Shown here: positions 1 through 6,287 of the stretch, piece by piece
Layout of the letters: each line of letters opens with the position of its first letter
How positions within the stretch are numbered: the first letter of the stretch is position 1
Assembly (NCBI RefSeq): GCF_937858865.1
Contig: NZ_CALLYO010000564.1
Coordinates: forward strand, 1-6,593
Length of the DNA: 6,593 bases
Direction: 5' to 3'
From: an uncultured Amaricoccus sp.
GTDB taxonomy: Bacteria; Pseudomonadota; Alphaproteobacteria; Rhodobacterales; Rhodobacteraceae
Program-made: the position numbers and the translations under genes
The notes under the pieces: generated by a model
Seen by the model: only the letters and a program-made list of their open reading frames with translations
What the model was told of the DNA's origin: nothing
Databases searched by the model: none

Positions 1-1572
1 GCCTGGCTGACGGCGCATGCGCTCGCCGACCGGCACGGCACCGCACCCGAAGCCCTCGTCCTCGCCGCGGTCCCGCCCCCGGGCACGCCCCCGGGCACGC
101 CCCCGGGCACGCCCCCGGGCACGCCCGACGTCTTCGAGCCGGGCACCGGCAGCGACCGATACCCGATCTGCGCGGCCGGCATCGACATGCGCCACGTCGC
201 CGACGACGAGGCCGCGCGGGCGCACCTCCTCGCGCGCGCCGCGGCGGACCGCGCGCTCATCGCCGGATGGTCGGCGCGCCCGGCCGCTCCGCTCGGCACC
301 CGGATCGTCGCTCTGGCCGGCCGCGAGGACCCGACCGTCCCGGTCGCGCAGATGGCCGCCTGGGCGGCGCTGGCCGGCGGCGGCTTCGACCTCCGCGTCC
401 TGCCGGGACCGCACCTCTTCCACCTGACCGACCCGGCCGCCACCGTCGCGGCCCTCTGCCGGACGACCGGCGCCGCGCCGCTGCGCTCGCACCTCGGCGC
501 AAGGCCCGCGGCACGGGACCCCAGGCCGAAGGTCGGCGTCAGCCTCTTCTTCTTCTCCGCGGCCGGGCAGGCCGCCGACGCCGACCGCTACCGGCTCTTC
601 GACAGCGCGGTGCAATACGCCGACCGCGCCGGCCTCGAGGCGGTCTGGATCCCCGAGCGGCATTTCCACCCCGTCGGCGGCCTCTTCCCGAACCCCTCGG
701 TGCTCGCCGCCGGCGTGGCCGCCACCACCCGCCGGCTCCGCATCCGCTCGGGCAGCATCGTGCTGCCGCTGCACGACCCGATCCGGGTCGCCGAGGAATG
801 GGCGGTGGTCGACAACCTCTCCGGCGGCCGCGTCGACCTCGGCGTCGTGCCCGGCTGGAACCCCAACGACTACGCGCTCGCCCCCGACGCCTACGGCGAC
901 CGCTGGGCCGAGGTCTTCCGGCGGCTCGACCTCGTCCGGCGCCTCTGGCGCGGCGAGGCGATCCCGCGCACCAACGGCCGCGGCGAGCCGGCCGAGATCC
1001 GCCTCTACCCCCGCCCGATCCAGCCCGAGCCCGGCCTCTGGATCGCCACCTCGGCGAACGACGCGAGCTTCGTGCGGGCGGGCGAGCTCGGCCTCAACGT
1101 CCTGACCGCGCTCCTCATCCAGACTGTGGAGGAATTCGCCGCCCGCGTCCGTCTCTACCGCGAGGCGCGCGAACGGGCCGGCCACGATCCGGAGGGCGGC
1201 GCGGTCACGCTCATGGTCCAGACCTGCGTCGGCGAGACCGACGAGGCGGCGCGCAGCATCGTCCGCGACCCGTTCGTCGGCTACATGCGCTCGGTGCAGA
1301 GCCTCTGGAAGCAGACCGTGGACGGCCTGCGCATCGACTCCGGCGCCAGCCAGGAGAGGCTCGAGGAGCTCATCTTCGAGCGGTACTTCCAGCGAAGCAC
1401 GCTCTTCGGCTCGCTCGACACCTGCCTGCTGCGGGCGCGCGACTTCGTCCGGGCCGGGGCGACCGAGATCGCCTGCATGATCGACTTCGGCGTCCCGCAG
1501 CCGGAGAGCATGGCGAGCCTCGCCGGCATCGGCCGCCTCGCCGAGGCCCTCGCCGAGGGGGGCGAGCGGTGA
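1..1572 (+). CDS. Thioesterase - luciferase-like monooxygenase fusion (5' partial)
   Basis: The reading frame is open from base 1, so the start lies upstream; 523 codons are visible. Codons 1-150 look like the latter part of a type II (NRPS/PKS) alpha/beta-hydrolase thioesterase. The first residues (AWLTAHALADRHG) match the helix just after the GxSxG nucleophile elbow, which is therefore just outside the window. The catalytic Asp is in GREDPTVP (codon 110) and the His in PGPHLF (codon 138). From codon 176 to about 520 follows a flavin-dependent luciferase-like monooxygenase of the MupA/Atu3671 natural-product type. Its hallmarks are ERHFH (codons 219-223), GLFPNPSVLAAG, LPLHDPIRVAEEW, DNLSGGRVDLG and a C-terminal EIACMIDFGV. 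This family normally acts in or beside NRPS/PKS assembly lines, so hydrolytic editing or release plus oxidation of a carrier-bound chain is the likely role. Whether more modules lie upstream cannot be seen. The stop overlaps the next start (GTGA). Confidence 0.88.
   Translation, partial: AWLTAHALADRHGTAPEALVLAAVPPPGTPPGTPPGTPPGTPDVFEPGTGSDRYPICAAGIDMRHVADDEAARAHLLARAAADRALIAGWSARPAAPLGTRIVALAGREDPTVPVAQMAAWAALAGGGFDLRVLPGPHLFHLTDPAATVAALCRTTGAAPLRSHLGARPAARDPRPKVGVSLFFFSAAGQAADADRYRLFDSAVQYADRAGLEAVWIPERHFHPVGGLFPNPSVLAAGVAATTRRLRIRSGSIVLPLHDPIRVAEEWAVVDNLSGGRVDLGVVPGWNPNDYALAPDAYGDRWAEVFRRLDLVRRLWRGEAIPRTNGRGEPAEIRLYPRPIQPEPGLWIATSANDASFVRAGELGLNVLTALLIQTVEEFAARVRLYREARERAGHDPEGGAVTLMVQTCVGETDEAARSIVRDPFVGYMRSVQSLWKQTVDGLRIDSGASQERLEELIFERYFQRSTLFGSLDTCLLRARDFVRAGATEIACMIDFGVPQPESMASLAGIGRLAEALAEGGER
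76..126 (+). repeat. 12-bp tandem repeat encoding Pro-Gly-Thr-Pro units
   Basis: Four exact copies of CCCCCGGGCACG stand head to tail, followed by a partial copy (CCC). In the coding frame they give a run of PGTP units inside the thioesterase part. The position, after the nucleophile-elbow helix and before the Asp strand, corresponds to the lid region of type II thioesterases. The unit is a multiple of three, so changes in copy number keep the frame. Confidence 0.9.
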
Positions 1573-2966
1573 GCGTCGACCGCCTCGCGGCGCTTTCTCC
1601 CGAGCAGAAGCAGGCGCTCCTGCGCGACCACCTGCGCCGCCGCGCGGCGGACGGCGCGGGGAAGCGCGCCCCCGACTTCACCCGCCAGAGCTACGACATG
1701 TTCATGCCCGGCGCCGACCCCGGGCTCGGCGAGATCCGGCGCTTCAACGCCTGGGTGGAAAGCAGCATCGCCGCCGGCCGCTACACCTTCGAGACCCCCC
1801 GCCGCGAGGCGCAGCGCCCCGAGAACGTCCTCGTGCGCGAGGATGGCGAGCGGCTGCCGGTCATCAACGTCGCGAGCTACAACTACCTCGGCCTCAGCTA
1901 CCATCCCGAGGTGATCGCCGCCGCGAAGGCCGCGCTCGACCGCTACGGCCTCGGCGTCTCGAGCTCGCCCATCGCCGGCGGCACGATCCTGCTGCACGCC
2001 GAGCTCGAGCAGGCGCTCGTCGACTTCCTCGGGCTCCCTGGCCGCGGCGCCTCGCTCTTCACCACCGGCTACAACGTCAACACCGGCACCCTCTCGGCGA
2101 TCATCAAGCCCGGCGGCCATGTCGTGCTCGACGCGGCGGCGCACATGTCGCTGGTCGAGGGCGCCCAGCTCACCCGCGGCGAGGTCCACACCTTCGCCCA
2201 CAACGACCTCGGCGACCTCGAGCGCATCCTGCGCGGCATCACCCGCGACGGACCGAAGCGCATCCTCGTCTGCGCCGAAGGCGTCTACAGCTCCGACGGC
2301 GACTACGGCGATCTCGCTGGCATCGTCTCGGTCGCGCGGCGCCACGGCGCCATGGTCCTGGTCGACGAGGCGCATTCGGTCCTCGCCACCGGCCCCGGCG
2401 GGCGCGGCGTCGCCGCGCGGCAGGGCGTCCTCGGGGAGATCGACTTCTTCGTCGTCACCTTCTCCAAGGCGCTCGGCGCGCTCGGCGGCGCCGTGATCTG
2501 CCGGCGCGACATCGCCCGCTACATCAACTGGTACGCGCGCTGCCGGCTCTTCTCCTGCGGCCTCGACCCCGCCGTCACCGGCGGCGTGCTCCAGGCGCTC
2601 CGCCTGGGCGCCGCCGATCTGGGCGAGGCGCGCCGGGCGCGGCTGCGCGCCAACGCCGCGCGGCTGCGCGACCGGCTCGGCGGCCGGGTCCGGCTCATCG
2701 AGAGCGACAGCTGGATCGTCCCGGTCATCTACGGCTCCGACGAGCGGACCCTGCTCCTCACCGACCACATGCAGCGCGCCGGCCTCGAGACCAGCATCGT
2801 CCAGTATCCGGCCGTGCCCCGCCACCTGTCGCGGATGCGCCTCTTCGTCACCTCCGAGCACACGCCCGAGCAGATCGACCGCGCCGCCGCAATCATCGTC
2901 GAGGCAGCCCGGACCTTCGGCTTCGCCGGCCCGGACGGCACATCCGGCGAAGGTGGGTCCCTATGA
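1569..2966 (+). CDS. PLP-dependent alpha-oxoamine synthase (KBL/BioF/SPT-like)
   Basis: This 465-residue protein belongs to the alpha-oxoamine synthases, fold-type I PLP enzymes that condense an acyl thioester (CoA or ACP) with an amino acid, with loss of CO2, to form an alpha-amino ketone. Visible are SYNYLGL (103-109), the glycine-rich segment with SSSPIAGGT (131-139), the PLP-stacking His192 in AAHMS, EGVYSSDGD (237-245), DEAHS with Asp266 and His269, and the Schiff-base lysine Lys300 in TFSKALGALGG. The catalytic set looks complete. Family members such as BioF are about 390 residues long. The extra 75 or so residues are N-terminal and begin with LSPEQKQALLRDHLRRR, like an NRPS/PKS interdomain linker. 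The GTG start overlaps the upstream stop by 4 bases, has GAGGGG 8 bases upstream, and is preferred because the next in-frame ATG falls at codon 44. Neighbours suggest a carrier-bound acyl substrate, as with prodiginine PigH or serine palmitoyltransferase. The amino acid used cannot be read from sequence. Confidence 0.92.
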   Translation: MSVDRLAALSPEQKQALLRDHLRRRAADGAGKRAPDFTRQSYDMFMPGADPGLGEIRRFNAWVESSIAAGRYTFETPRREAQRPENVLVREDGERLPVINVASYNYLGLSYHPEVIAAAKAALDRYGLGVSSSPIAGGTILLHAELEQALVDFLGLPGRGASLFTTGYNVNTGTLSAIIKPGGHVVLDAAAHMSLVEGAQLTRGEVHTFAHNDLGDLERILRGITRDGPKRILVCAEGVYSSDGDYGDLAGIVSVARRHGAMVLVDEAHSVLATGPGGRGVAARQGVLGEIDFFVVTFSKALGALGGAVICRRDIARYINWYARCRLFSCGLDPAVTGGVLQALRLGAADLGEARRARLRANAARLRDRLGGRVRLIESDSWIVPVIYGSDERTLLLTDHMQRAGLETSIVQYPAVPRHLSRMRLFVTSEHTPEQIDRAAAIIVEAARTFGFAGPDGTSGEGGSL

Positions 2967-3994
2967 CCGCCGCCGCGACCGCGATACCGGGGGCCGGGCG
3001 CACGCCGTCCGCGGCCGCCCTCCTCCGCGACCTCTACCAGCCCCGCCCGGCCATCTACTGGACTGACCTTCTGCTCTCCGCCCTCCTCGGCTGGGGCGCC
3101 TTCGCCCTGTTCTGCCTGGCCGACTCCGTCCCGACCGGGGCCGCCTGGGCGGCGGTCTCGGTCCTCCTCCTCTACCGGGCACATCTCTTCGTCCACGAGC
3201 TCAGCCACGCGGCCCGGCGCATTCCGGGCTTCACCGCCGCCTGGAACCTGCTCGCCGGCTTTCCGCTCCTCGTGCCCTCGTCCTTCGCGGTCGGCGTGCA
3301 CGCGCTGCACCACAACGCCCACGTCTTCGGGACGGCCGGCGATCCCGAATACCTGCCCTTCGCCCGCTCGCGCCTCCTCATCGTCCGCTTCCTCGCGCTG
3401 ACGCTCATGTTCCCGATCCTGATGGCGGTGCGCTTCCTCCTGCTCGGCCCCGTGGCGCTCCTCGTCCCGCCGCTCCAGCGTCTCCTGGAACGCCATGCCA
3501 CCTCGCTCGCGATGAACGCGGCCTTCGTCCGCAAGGTCACGCCCGAGGAGCATCGCACCATGGTCCGCGAGCAGGTCGGCATCCTCCTCTTCTGGACCCC
3601 GTGGCTCGTCCTGCTCCGGGCCGGCATCCTTCCCCCGCGCGTGATCCTCTGCTGGCTCGCGCTGGCGACGGCTATATCCCTCGTCAACGGCATCCGGGCG
3701 CTTGGCGCCCACCGCTACGAGGGCGCCGATCCCGAGTTCGACCGCGTCGGCCAGTTCGAGGATTCGATCGACACGCCGGGCGGCTGGTGGACCGGGCTCT
3801 GGGCTCCGGTCGGGCACCGCTACCACGCGCTGCACCATTTCGCCCCCGGCCTGCCCTACCACAATCTCGGCATTGCCTACCGCCGTCTCGGGGCGGCCGA
3901 CACCTCCCCGCGGCTGCGCCACGACGTCGCGACGAGCCCGGGGCTCGCCGCCTCCCTCCGCCGCCTCTGGGGGCGCGCCGGGGAGCATGCGTGA
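2963..3994 (+). CDS. Membrane fatty acid desaturase/hydroxylase
   Basis: This 343-residue membrane protein has the histidine boxes of the di-iron fatty acid desaturase superfamily: HELSH (78-82, HxxxH), HALHHNAH (113-120, HxxHH) followed by GDPEYLP, and HALHH (288-292, HxxHH). An additional His is at 250 in GAHRYEG. Hydrophobic stretches at about 33-52, 60-75, 93-110, 137-170 and 204-245 fit the usual four-helix membrane core with the His boxes facing the cytoplasm. Such enzymes insert a double bond or hydroxyl group into acyl chains bound to lipid, CoA or ACP; sequence alone does not tell desaturation from hydroxylation. The ATG overlaps the stop of the oxoamine synthase (ATGA) and has AAGGTGGG 5 bases upstream, so translational coupling is likely. 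By position it should modify the acyl precursor or the long-chain product of the preceding enzymes; this is inference. Confidence 0.9.
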   Translation: MTAAATAIPGAGRTPSAAALLRDLYQPRPAIYWTDLLLSALLGWGAFALFCLADSVPTGAAWAAVSVLLLYRAHLFVHELSHAARRIPGFTAAWNLLAGFPLLVPSSFAVGVHALHHNAHVFGTAGDPEYLPFARSRLLIVRFLALTLMFPILMAVRFLLLGPVALLVPPLQRLLERHATSLAMNAAFVRKVTPEEHRTMVREQVGILLFWTPWLVLLRAGILPPRVILCWLALATAISLVNGIRALGAHRYEGADPEFDRVGQFEDSIDTPGGWWTGLWAPVGHRYHALHHFAPGLPYHNLGIAYRRLGAADTSPRLRHDVATSPGLAASLRRLWGRAGEHA

Positions 3995-4004
3995 TGCGGC
4001 CGCC

Positions 4005-4016
4005 GGCCGATCGGCC
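4005..4016. repeat. 12-bp perfect palindrome after the desaturase gene
   Basis: GGCCGATCGGCC is identical to its reverse complement and begins 10 bases after the desaturase stop codon. It could fold as a 4-bp stem with a GATC loop or serve as a protein site. No T-run follows, so it is not a convincing intrinsic terminator. In DNA this rich in GC, a 12-base palindrome can also arise by chance. Confidence 0.4.
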
Positions 4017-4020
4017 CGCC

Positions 4021-4083
4021 GCGAAGGCCGTTAACGATGGTTTCGATCCGGTTACCGCGACATTGAATTATCCAGCAAAAACA
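4021..4083 (+). promoter_or_regulatory. AT-enriched leader, candidate promoter region
   Basis: From about 4028 to 4086 the DNA becomes much richer in A and T than anything else in the window, including TTAACGATGG, CATTGAATTATCC and AGCAAAAACA. Read in the frame of the downstream HAD gene, only 7 of the 19 codons spanning 4030-4086 end in G or C, against nearly all elsewhere. That suggests non-coding leader DNA. AATTAT at 4066-4071 matches 4 of 6 bases of a -10 element, but I find no good -35. CGGT-T-ACCG (4049-4057) is a near-palindrome that could be an operator half. The promoter call rests on composition and position only. Confidence 0.4.
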
Positions 4084-4740
4084 ATGCACCACCCCTCTGG
4101 GCACGCGTGCCCACCCCGTGCCCCCGCGACCGGGCCGACGACCGCCGTCGTCGTCTTCGACTTCGACGGCACGCTCACCGAGCGCGACACGATCCTGCCC
4201 TTCCTGCGCGCGGCCGCCGGGGATGGCCCCTTCCTGCGCGGCCTCCCCGCGCTCCTCCCCGCCCTGCTCACCCGCGGCCTCGGCCTCCTCGGAAGGACGG
4301 CCACCAAGGAGCGGCTCTTCGCCCGCTACCTCTCGGGGCGCCCGCTCGACGAGGTCCGCGCCGCCGGCCTCCGCTTCGCGCACGACCGCCTCCCGGGGAT
4401 GCTCCGCCCCGCCGCCCTTCGCCGCCTCGAATGGCACCGGGCCGAGGGGCACCGCTGCCTCGTGGTCACCGCCTCGCCCGAGCTCTACGTCGCGCCCTGG
4501 GCCGCGGCCCGCGGGATCGAGGCGATCGGCAGCCGCCTCGCGGTCGACGCGGCCGGACGGCTGACCGGGCGCCACGACGGCCCCCCCTGCGAAGGCCCCG
4601 AGAAGCTCCGGCGCCTGCAGGCCCTCGTCGGCCCCGACGCCCGGATCCTGCACGCCTACGGCGACTCCTGCGGCGATGCCGCCCTGCTCCGCGCCGCCGA
4701 GCACGCCCACTGGCGCCAGTTCCCGGCAGCCGCGCCATGA
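4084..4740 (+). CDS. HAD-IB family phosphatase
   Basis: This is a haloacid-dehalogenase phosphatase of subfamily IB (SerB/PgpC/CicA-like). Numbered from the ATG at 4084 (218 residues), motif I is DFDGTLT with nucleophile Asp26 and acid Asp28, motif II is VVTASPE (Thr129), motif III uses Lys174 in GPEKLRRL, and motif IV is YGDSCGD (Asp194, Asp198). The helical cap between motifs I and II and the VTASPELYV and RLAVD..GRLTGR segments fit HAD-IB hydrolases; the phosphorylated substrate is unknown. The start is uncertain. An in-frame ATG at 3994 overlaps the desaturase stop (TGATG) and has GGGAG 8 bases upstream, giving 248 residues. The added 30 codons, however, include the AT-rich stretch and look non-coding, and 4084 lacks a Shine-Dalgarno sequence. 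No ATG or GTG start follows 4084 before motif I. The 3' end overlaps the next gene by ATGA. Confidence 0.85.
   Translation: MHHPSGHACPPRAPATGPTTAVVVFDFDGTLTERDTILPFLRAAAGDGPFLRGLPALLPALLTRGLGLLGRTATKERLFARYLSGRPLDEVRAAGLRFAHDRLPGMLRPAALRRLEWHRAEGHRCLVVTASPELYVAPWAAARGIEAIGSRLAVDAAGRLTGRHDGPPCEGPEKLRRLQALVGPDARILHAYGDSCGDAALLRAAEHAHWRQFPAAAP
4098..4113. promoter_or_regulatory. 16-bp perfect palindrome near the start of the HAD gene
   Basis: TGGGCACGCGTGCCCA is a perfect inverted repeat with no spacer, beginning 14 bases after the A of the proposed ATG at 4084. It sits directly downstream of the AT-rich leader, which is where a repressor operator or a translation-affecting hairpin could act. 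Its half-site GGGCACG also occurs in the tandem repeat at 76-126, which may be coincidence. Function is not shown by sequence alone. Confidence 0.35.
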
Positions 4741-5732
4741 AGCGGGTGGTCTCGGTCAGCCTCGGCTCGCCGGCCCGCGACCACGCCGTCACCCTCCGGC
4801 TGCGCGGCGAGGAGATCCGGGTCGAGCGCCGCGGCGTGAACGGCGACCTCGACGCCGCCGTCGCGCTCCTCCGCGCACTCGACGGCCGGGTCGACGCCAT
4901 CGGCATCGGCGGCATCGAGTTCTACCTGCCGATCGGCCCGCGCCGCTACCACTGGCGCGACGCCAAGCGGCTGCGGCAGGCGATCCGCACCAGCAAGGTC
5001 GGCGACGGCAACGGCCTGCGCGCGCTCCTCGCCCGCCGGACCGTGTCCGCGCTCGAGCGACAGCTCCGGGCGGAGGGCCGGACCCTGGCCGGAATGCCCG
5101 CGCTCTCGACCACCGCGATCGCACGCTATGCCCTGGCCGAGGAACTGGTCCGCGCCGGCTGCCGCCTGACCTGCGGCGACTTCATGTTCGCCCTCGGCCT
5201 CCCCATCCCGCTCGACAGCCTCGGCAGCGTCCGCACGCTCGGCCGCATCCTGCTCCCCCTGGTCACGCAACTGCCCTACCGCTGGCTCTACACGCTCGGC
5301 GACGCCCAGCTCGCGCCCCCGGTCGAGAAATGGGCGAGTGCCTATGCCCGCGCCACGCTGATCGCCGGCGACTTCCTGCAGATCCGCGCGCACATGCCGC
5401 GCGACCTCCGCGGCAAGATCATCCTCACCAACACCACGACGCCGCGCGACGTCGACGACCTGCGCGCCCGCGGCGTCCGCCTGCTGGTCACCGAGACCCC
5501 CCGACTCGAGGGCCGCAGCTTCGGCGCCAACGTGATCGAGGCGCTGCTGCTCGCCCTGACCGACAAGCCGCCGGACCGGCTCGACCCGGCCGACCTCGAT
5601 GCCCTCGCCGACGAGCTGGGCCTCCTGCCATCAGTCGAGATCCTGGCGCCCGCCGGCGACCGCGTGCCGGACAGAAAACCCGAGGCAGCCGCAGGCCTGC
5701 GGCGCACCGCGATCACTGGAGGAACGGGATGA
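4737..5732 (+). CDS. Conserved protein of the 'quinate 5-dehydrogenase' annotation family
   Basis: This 331-residue soluble protein begins MKRVVSVSLGSPARDH and resembles, from memory of the family, bacterial proteins deposited as quinate 5-dehydrogenase. Shared landmarks are DAIGIGGIEFYLP (60-72 region), CGDFMFALGLPIPL and PYRWLYTLG in the middle, then AGDFLQIRAHMP, KIILTNTTTP and LLVTETPRLEGRSFGANVIEALLLAL towards the C-terminus. I see neither a clear Rossmann GxGxxG dinucleotide site nor the usual AroE/shikimate dehydrogenase motifs, so the database name should be treated as unproven. There is no signal peptide or membrane segment. The last 30 or so residues, after VEILAPAGD, look like a disordered tail. 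The ATG overlaps the HAD stop (ATGA) with no obvious Shine-Dalgarno site, so expression probably depends on coupling. The tight link to a phosphatase suggests metabolism of a phosphorylated or acyl intermediate; that is inference. Confidence 0.75.
   Translation: MKRVVSVSLGSPARDHAVTLRLRGEEIRVERRGVNGDLDAAVALLRALDGRVDAIGIGGIEFYLPIGPRRYHWRDAKRLRQAIRTSKVGDGNGLRALLARRTVSALERQLRAEGRTLAGMPALSTTAIARYALAEELVRAGCRLTCGDFMFALGLPIPLDSLGSVRTLGRILLPLVTQLPYRWLYTLGDAQLAPPVEKWASAYARATLIAGDFLQIRAHMPRDLRGKIILTNTTTPRDVDDLRARGVRLLVTETPRLEGRSFGANVIEALLLALTDKPPDRLDPADLDALADELGLLPSVEILAPAGDRVPDRKPEAAAGLRRTAITGGTG
5718..5722 (+). promoter_or_regulatory. Ribosome binding site (GGAGG) of the exported protein
   Basis: GGAGG lies inside the end of the upstream gene, 6 bases before the ATG at 5729 and 9 before the in-frame ATG at 5732. 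It is the clearest Shine-Dalgarno sequence in the right-hand gene set. It supports a start here with strong initiation of its own, even though the gene overlaps its neighbour. Confidence 0.75.
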
Positions 5733-6229
5733 TGCGGACGAGACGACTTCTCTGCGCGAGCCTGCTGGCGCTGGCGATCGGGACGGGCGCGACAACGGCG
5801 GAAGAGCGAAGCATAGCCGGCAGCTTCGAGCTCGACGCCGTCGAGTTCTACAAGGTCCAGGTCGACGCCGACGACCCCTATCACCTTGCCGTCCTGACCC
5901 GGCAGGTCGGCAAGAACGAGAGCACCGGCCCGCACGCGTTCATGCCGGGCGCGGACGTGACGGTGACCAACGCCAGCGACGAGAAGGGAACCGCCTTCAC
6001 CCAGCACGGCTACGCCGAGTTCCGGGACACCGATGGGGTCGCCCTCTTCGAGTTCACCGGCGAGGGGACGAGCCGCATCGACGGGGACCAGGTGACGTTC
6101 ACCGGCAAGGGCACCTGGGAACTGACCAAGGCAACCGGCTCCTACGAAGGCAAGGCGGGATCCGGGACCCTGACCTTCAATGGCTCACCGGAGAACAGCG
6201 TCGTGCATTGGCAGGGATCGCTGCAATAG
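5729..6229 (+). CDS. Small exported beta-rich protein, function unknown
   Basis: This 166-residue protein starts with a typical Sec signal peptide: MMRTRR, a hydrophobic core LLCASLLALAIG, and a likely cleavage after TTA (residue 24) before EERS. The only Cys (residue 9) is within the hydrophobic core and does not form a lipobox, so a soluble periplasmic or secreted protein is expected. The mature part is rich in short alternating beta strands and glycine turns, ending GTWELTKATGSYEGKAGSGTLTF. That pattern recalls eight-stranded barrel proteins of the allene oxide cyclase/dirigent/DUF3224 kind, but I cannot assign a family firmly. DDPYHLAVLTRQVGKN and GPHAFMPGADV are distinctive segments useful for a search. 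The start is one of two adjacent ATGs (5729 or 5732) served by GGAGG. The first overlaps the upstream stop (ATGA), so the protein is probably co-expressed with the cytosolic enzymes before it. Confidence 0.8.
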   Translation: MMRTRRLLCASLLALAIGTGATTAEERSIAGSFELDAVEFYKVQVDADDPYHLAVLTRQVGKNESTGPHAFMPGADVTVTNASDEKGTAFTQHGYAEFRDTDGVALFEFTGEGTSRIDGDQVTFTGKGTWELTKATGSYEGKAGSGTLTFNGSPENSVVHWQGSLQ

Positions 6230-6266
6230 CCGCCCTTGCCACAGCAGGCTCAGATCATCCGCGCGT

Positions 6267-6283
6267 GGTCCCGCGAGGGGGCC
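6267..6283. terminator. GC-rich hairpin between convergent genes (weak terminator candidate)
   Basis: In the 58-base gap between the two convergent stop codons, GGTCCC and GGGGGCC can pair around a GCGA tetraloop, with one G-U pair and one bulged G. An alternative outer pairing joins CCGCG (6259-6263) and CGCGG (6283-6287). The location fits a bidirectional terminator, but there is no T-run on either side, so intrinsic termination would be weak. Confidence 0.3.
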
Positions 6284-6287
6284 GCGG

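Noticed and set aside
1..187. ATG at 187 as the true start of a stand-alone monooxygenase
   Set aside because: The frame is open from base 1 and its first codons match the thioesterase helix after the Ser elbow; a start at 187 would cut the thioesterase fold.
17..427. Arg/Pro/Ser-rich open frame with repeated RARP units
   Set aside because: It is the same tandem repeat read in another frame; the thioesterase frame has recognisable family motifs.
267..1568. Plus-strand frame extending the oxoamine synthase far upstream
   Set aside because: The upstream translation is an Arg/Pro-rich shadow of the monooxygenase gene; the GTG at 1569 with GAGGGG and a 4-base overlap is a natural start.
1281..2861. 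Long minus-strand open frame (526 codons) opposite the oxoamine synthase
   Set aside because: It lies antisense to a gene with clear catalytic motifs; its low-complexity Ala/Gly/Glu/Arg composition is what high-GC antisense frames give.
2729..3988. Minus-strand open frame (419 codons) opposite the desaturase
   Set aside because: The opposite strand encodes all the desaturase histidine boxes; this frame is rich in Glu, Gly and Arg without recognisable motifs.
3877..4710. Minus-strand open frame spanning the desaturase end and HAD gene
   Set aside because: It is antisense to the HAD motifs, has low-complexity composition, and runs through the AT-rich leader without coding signal.
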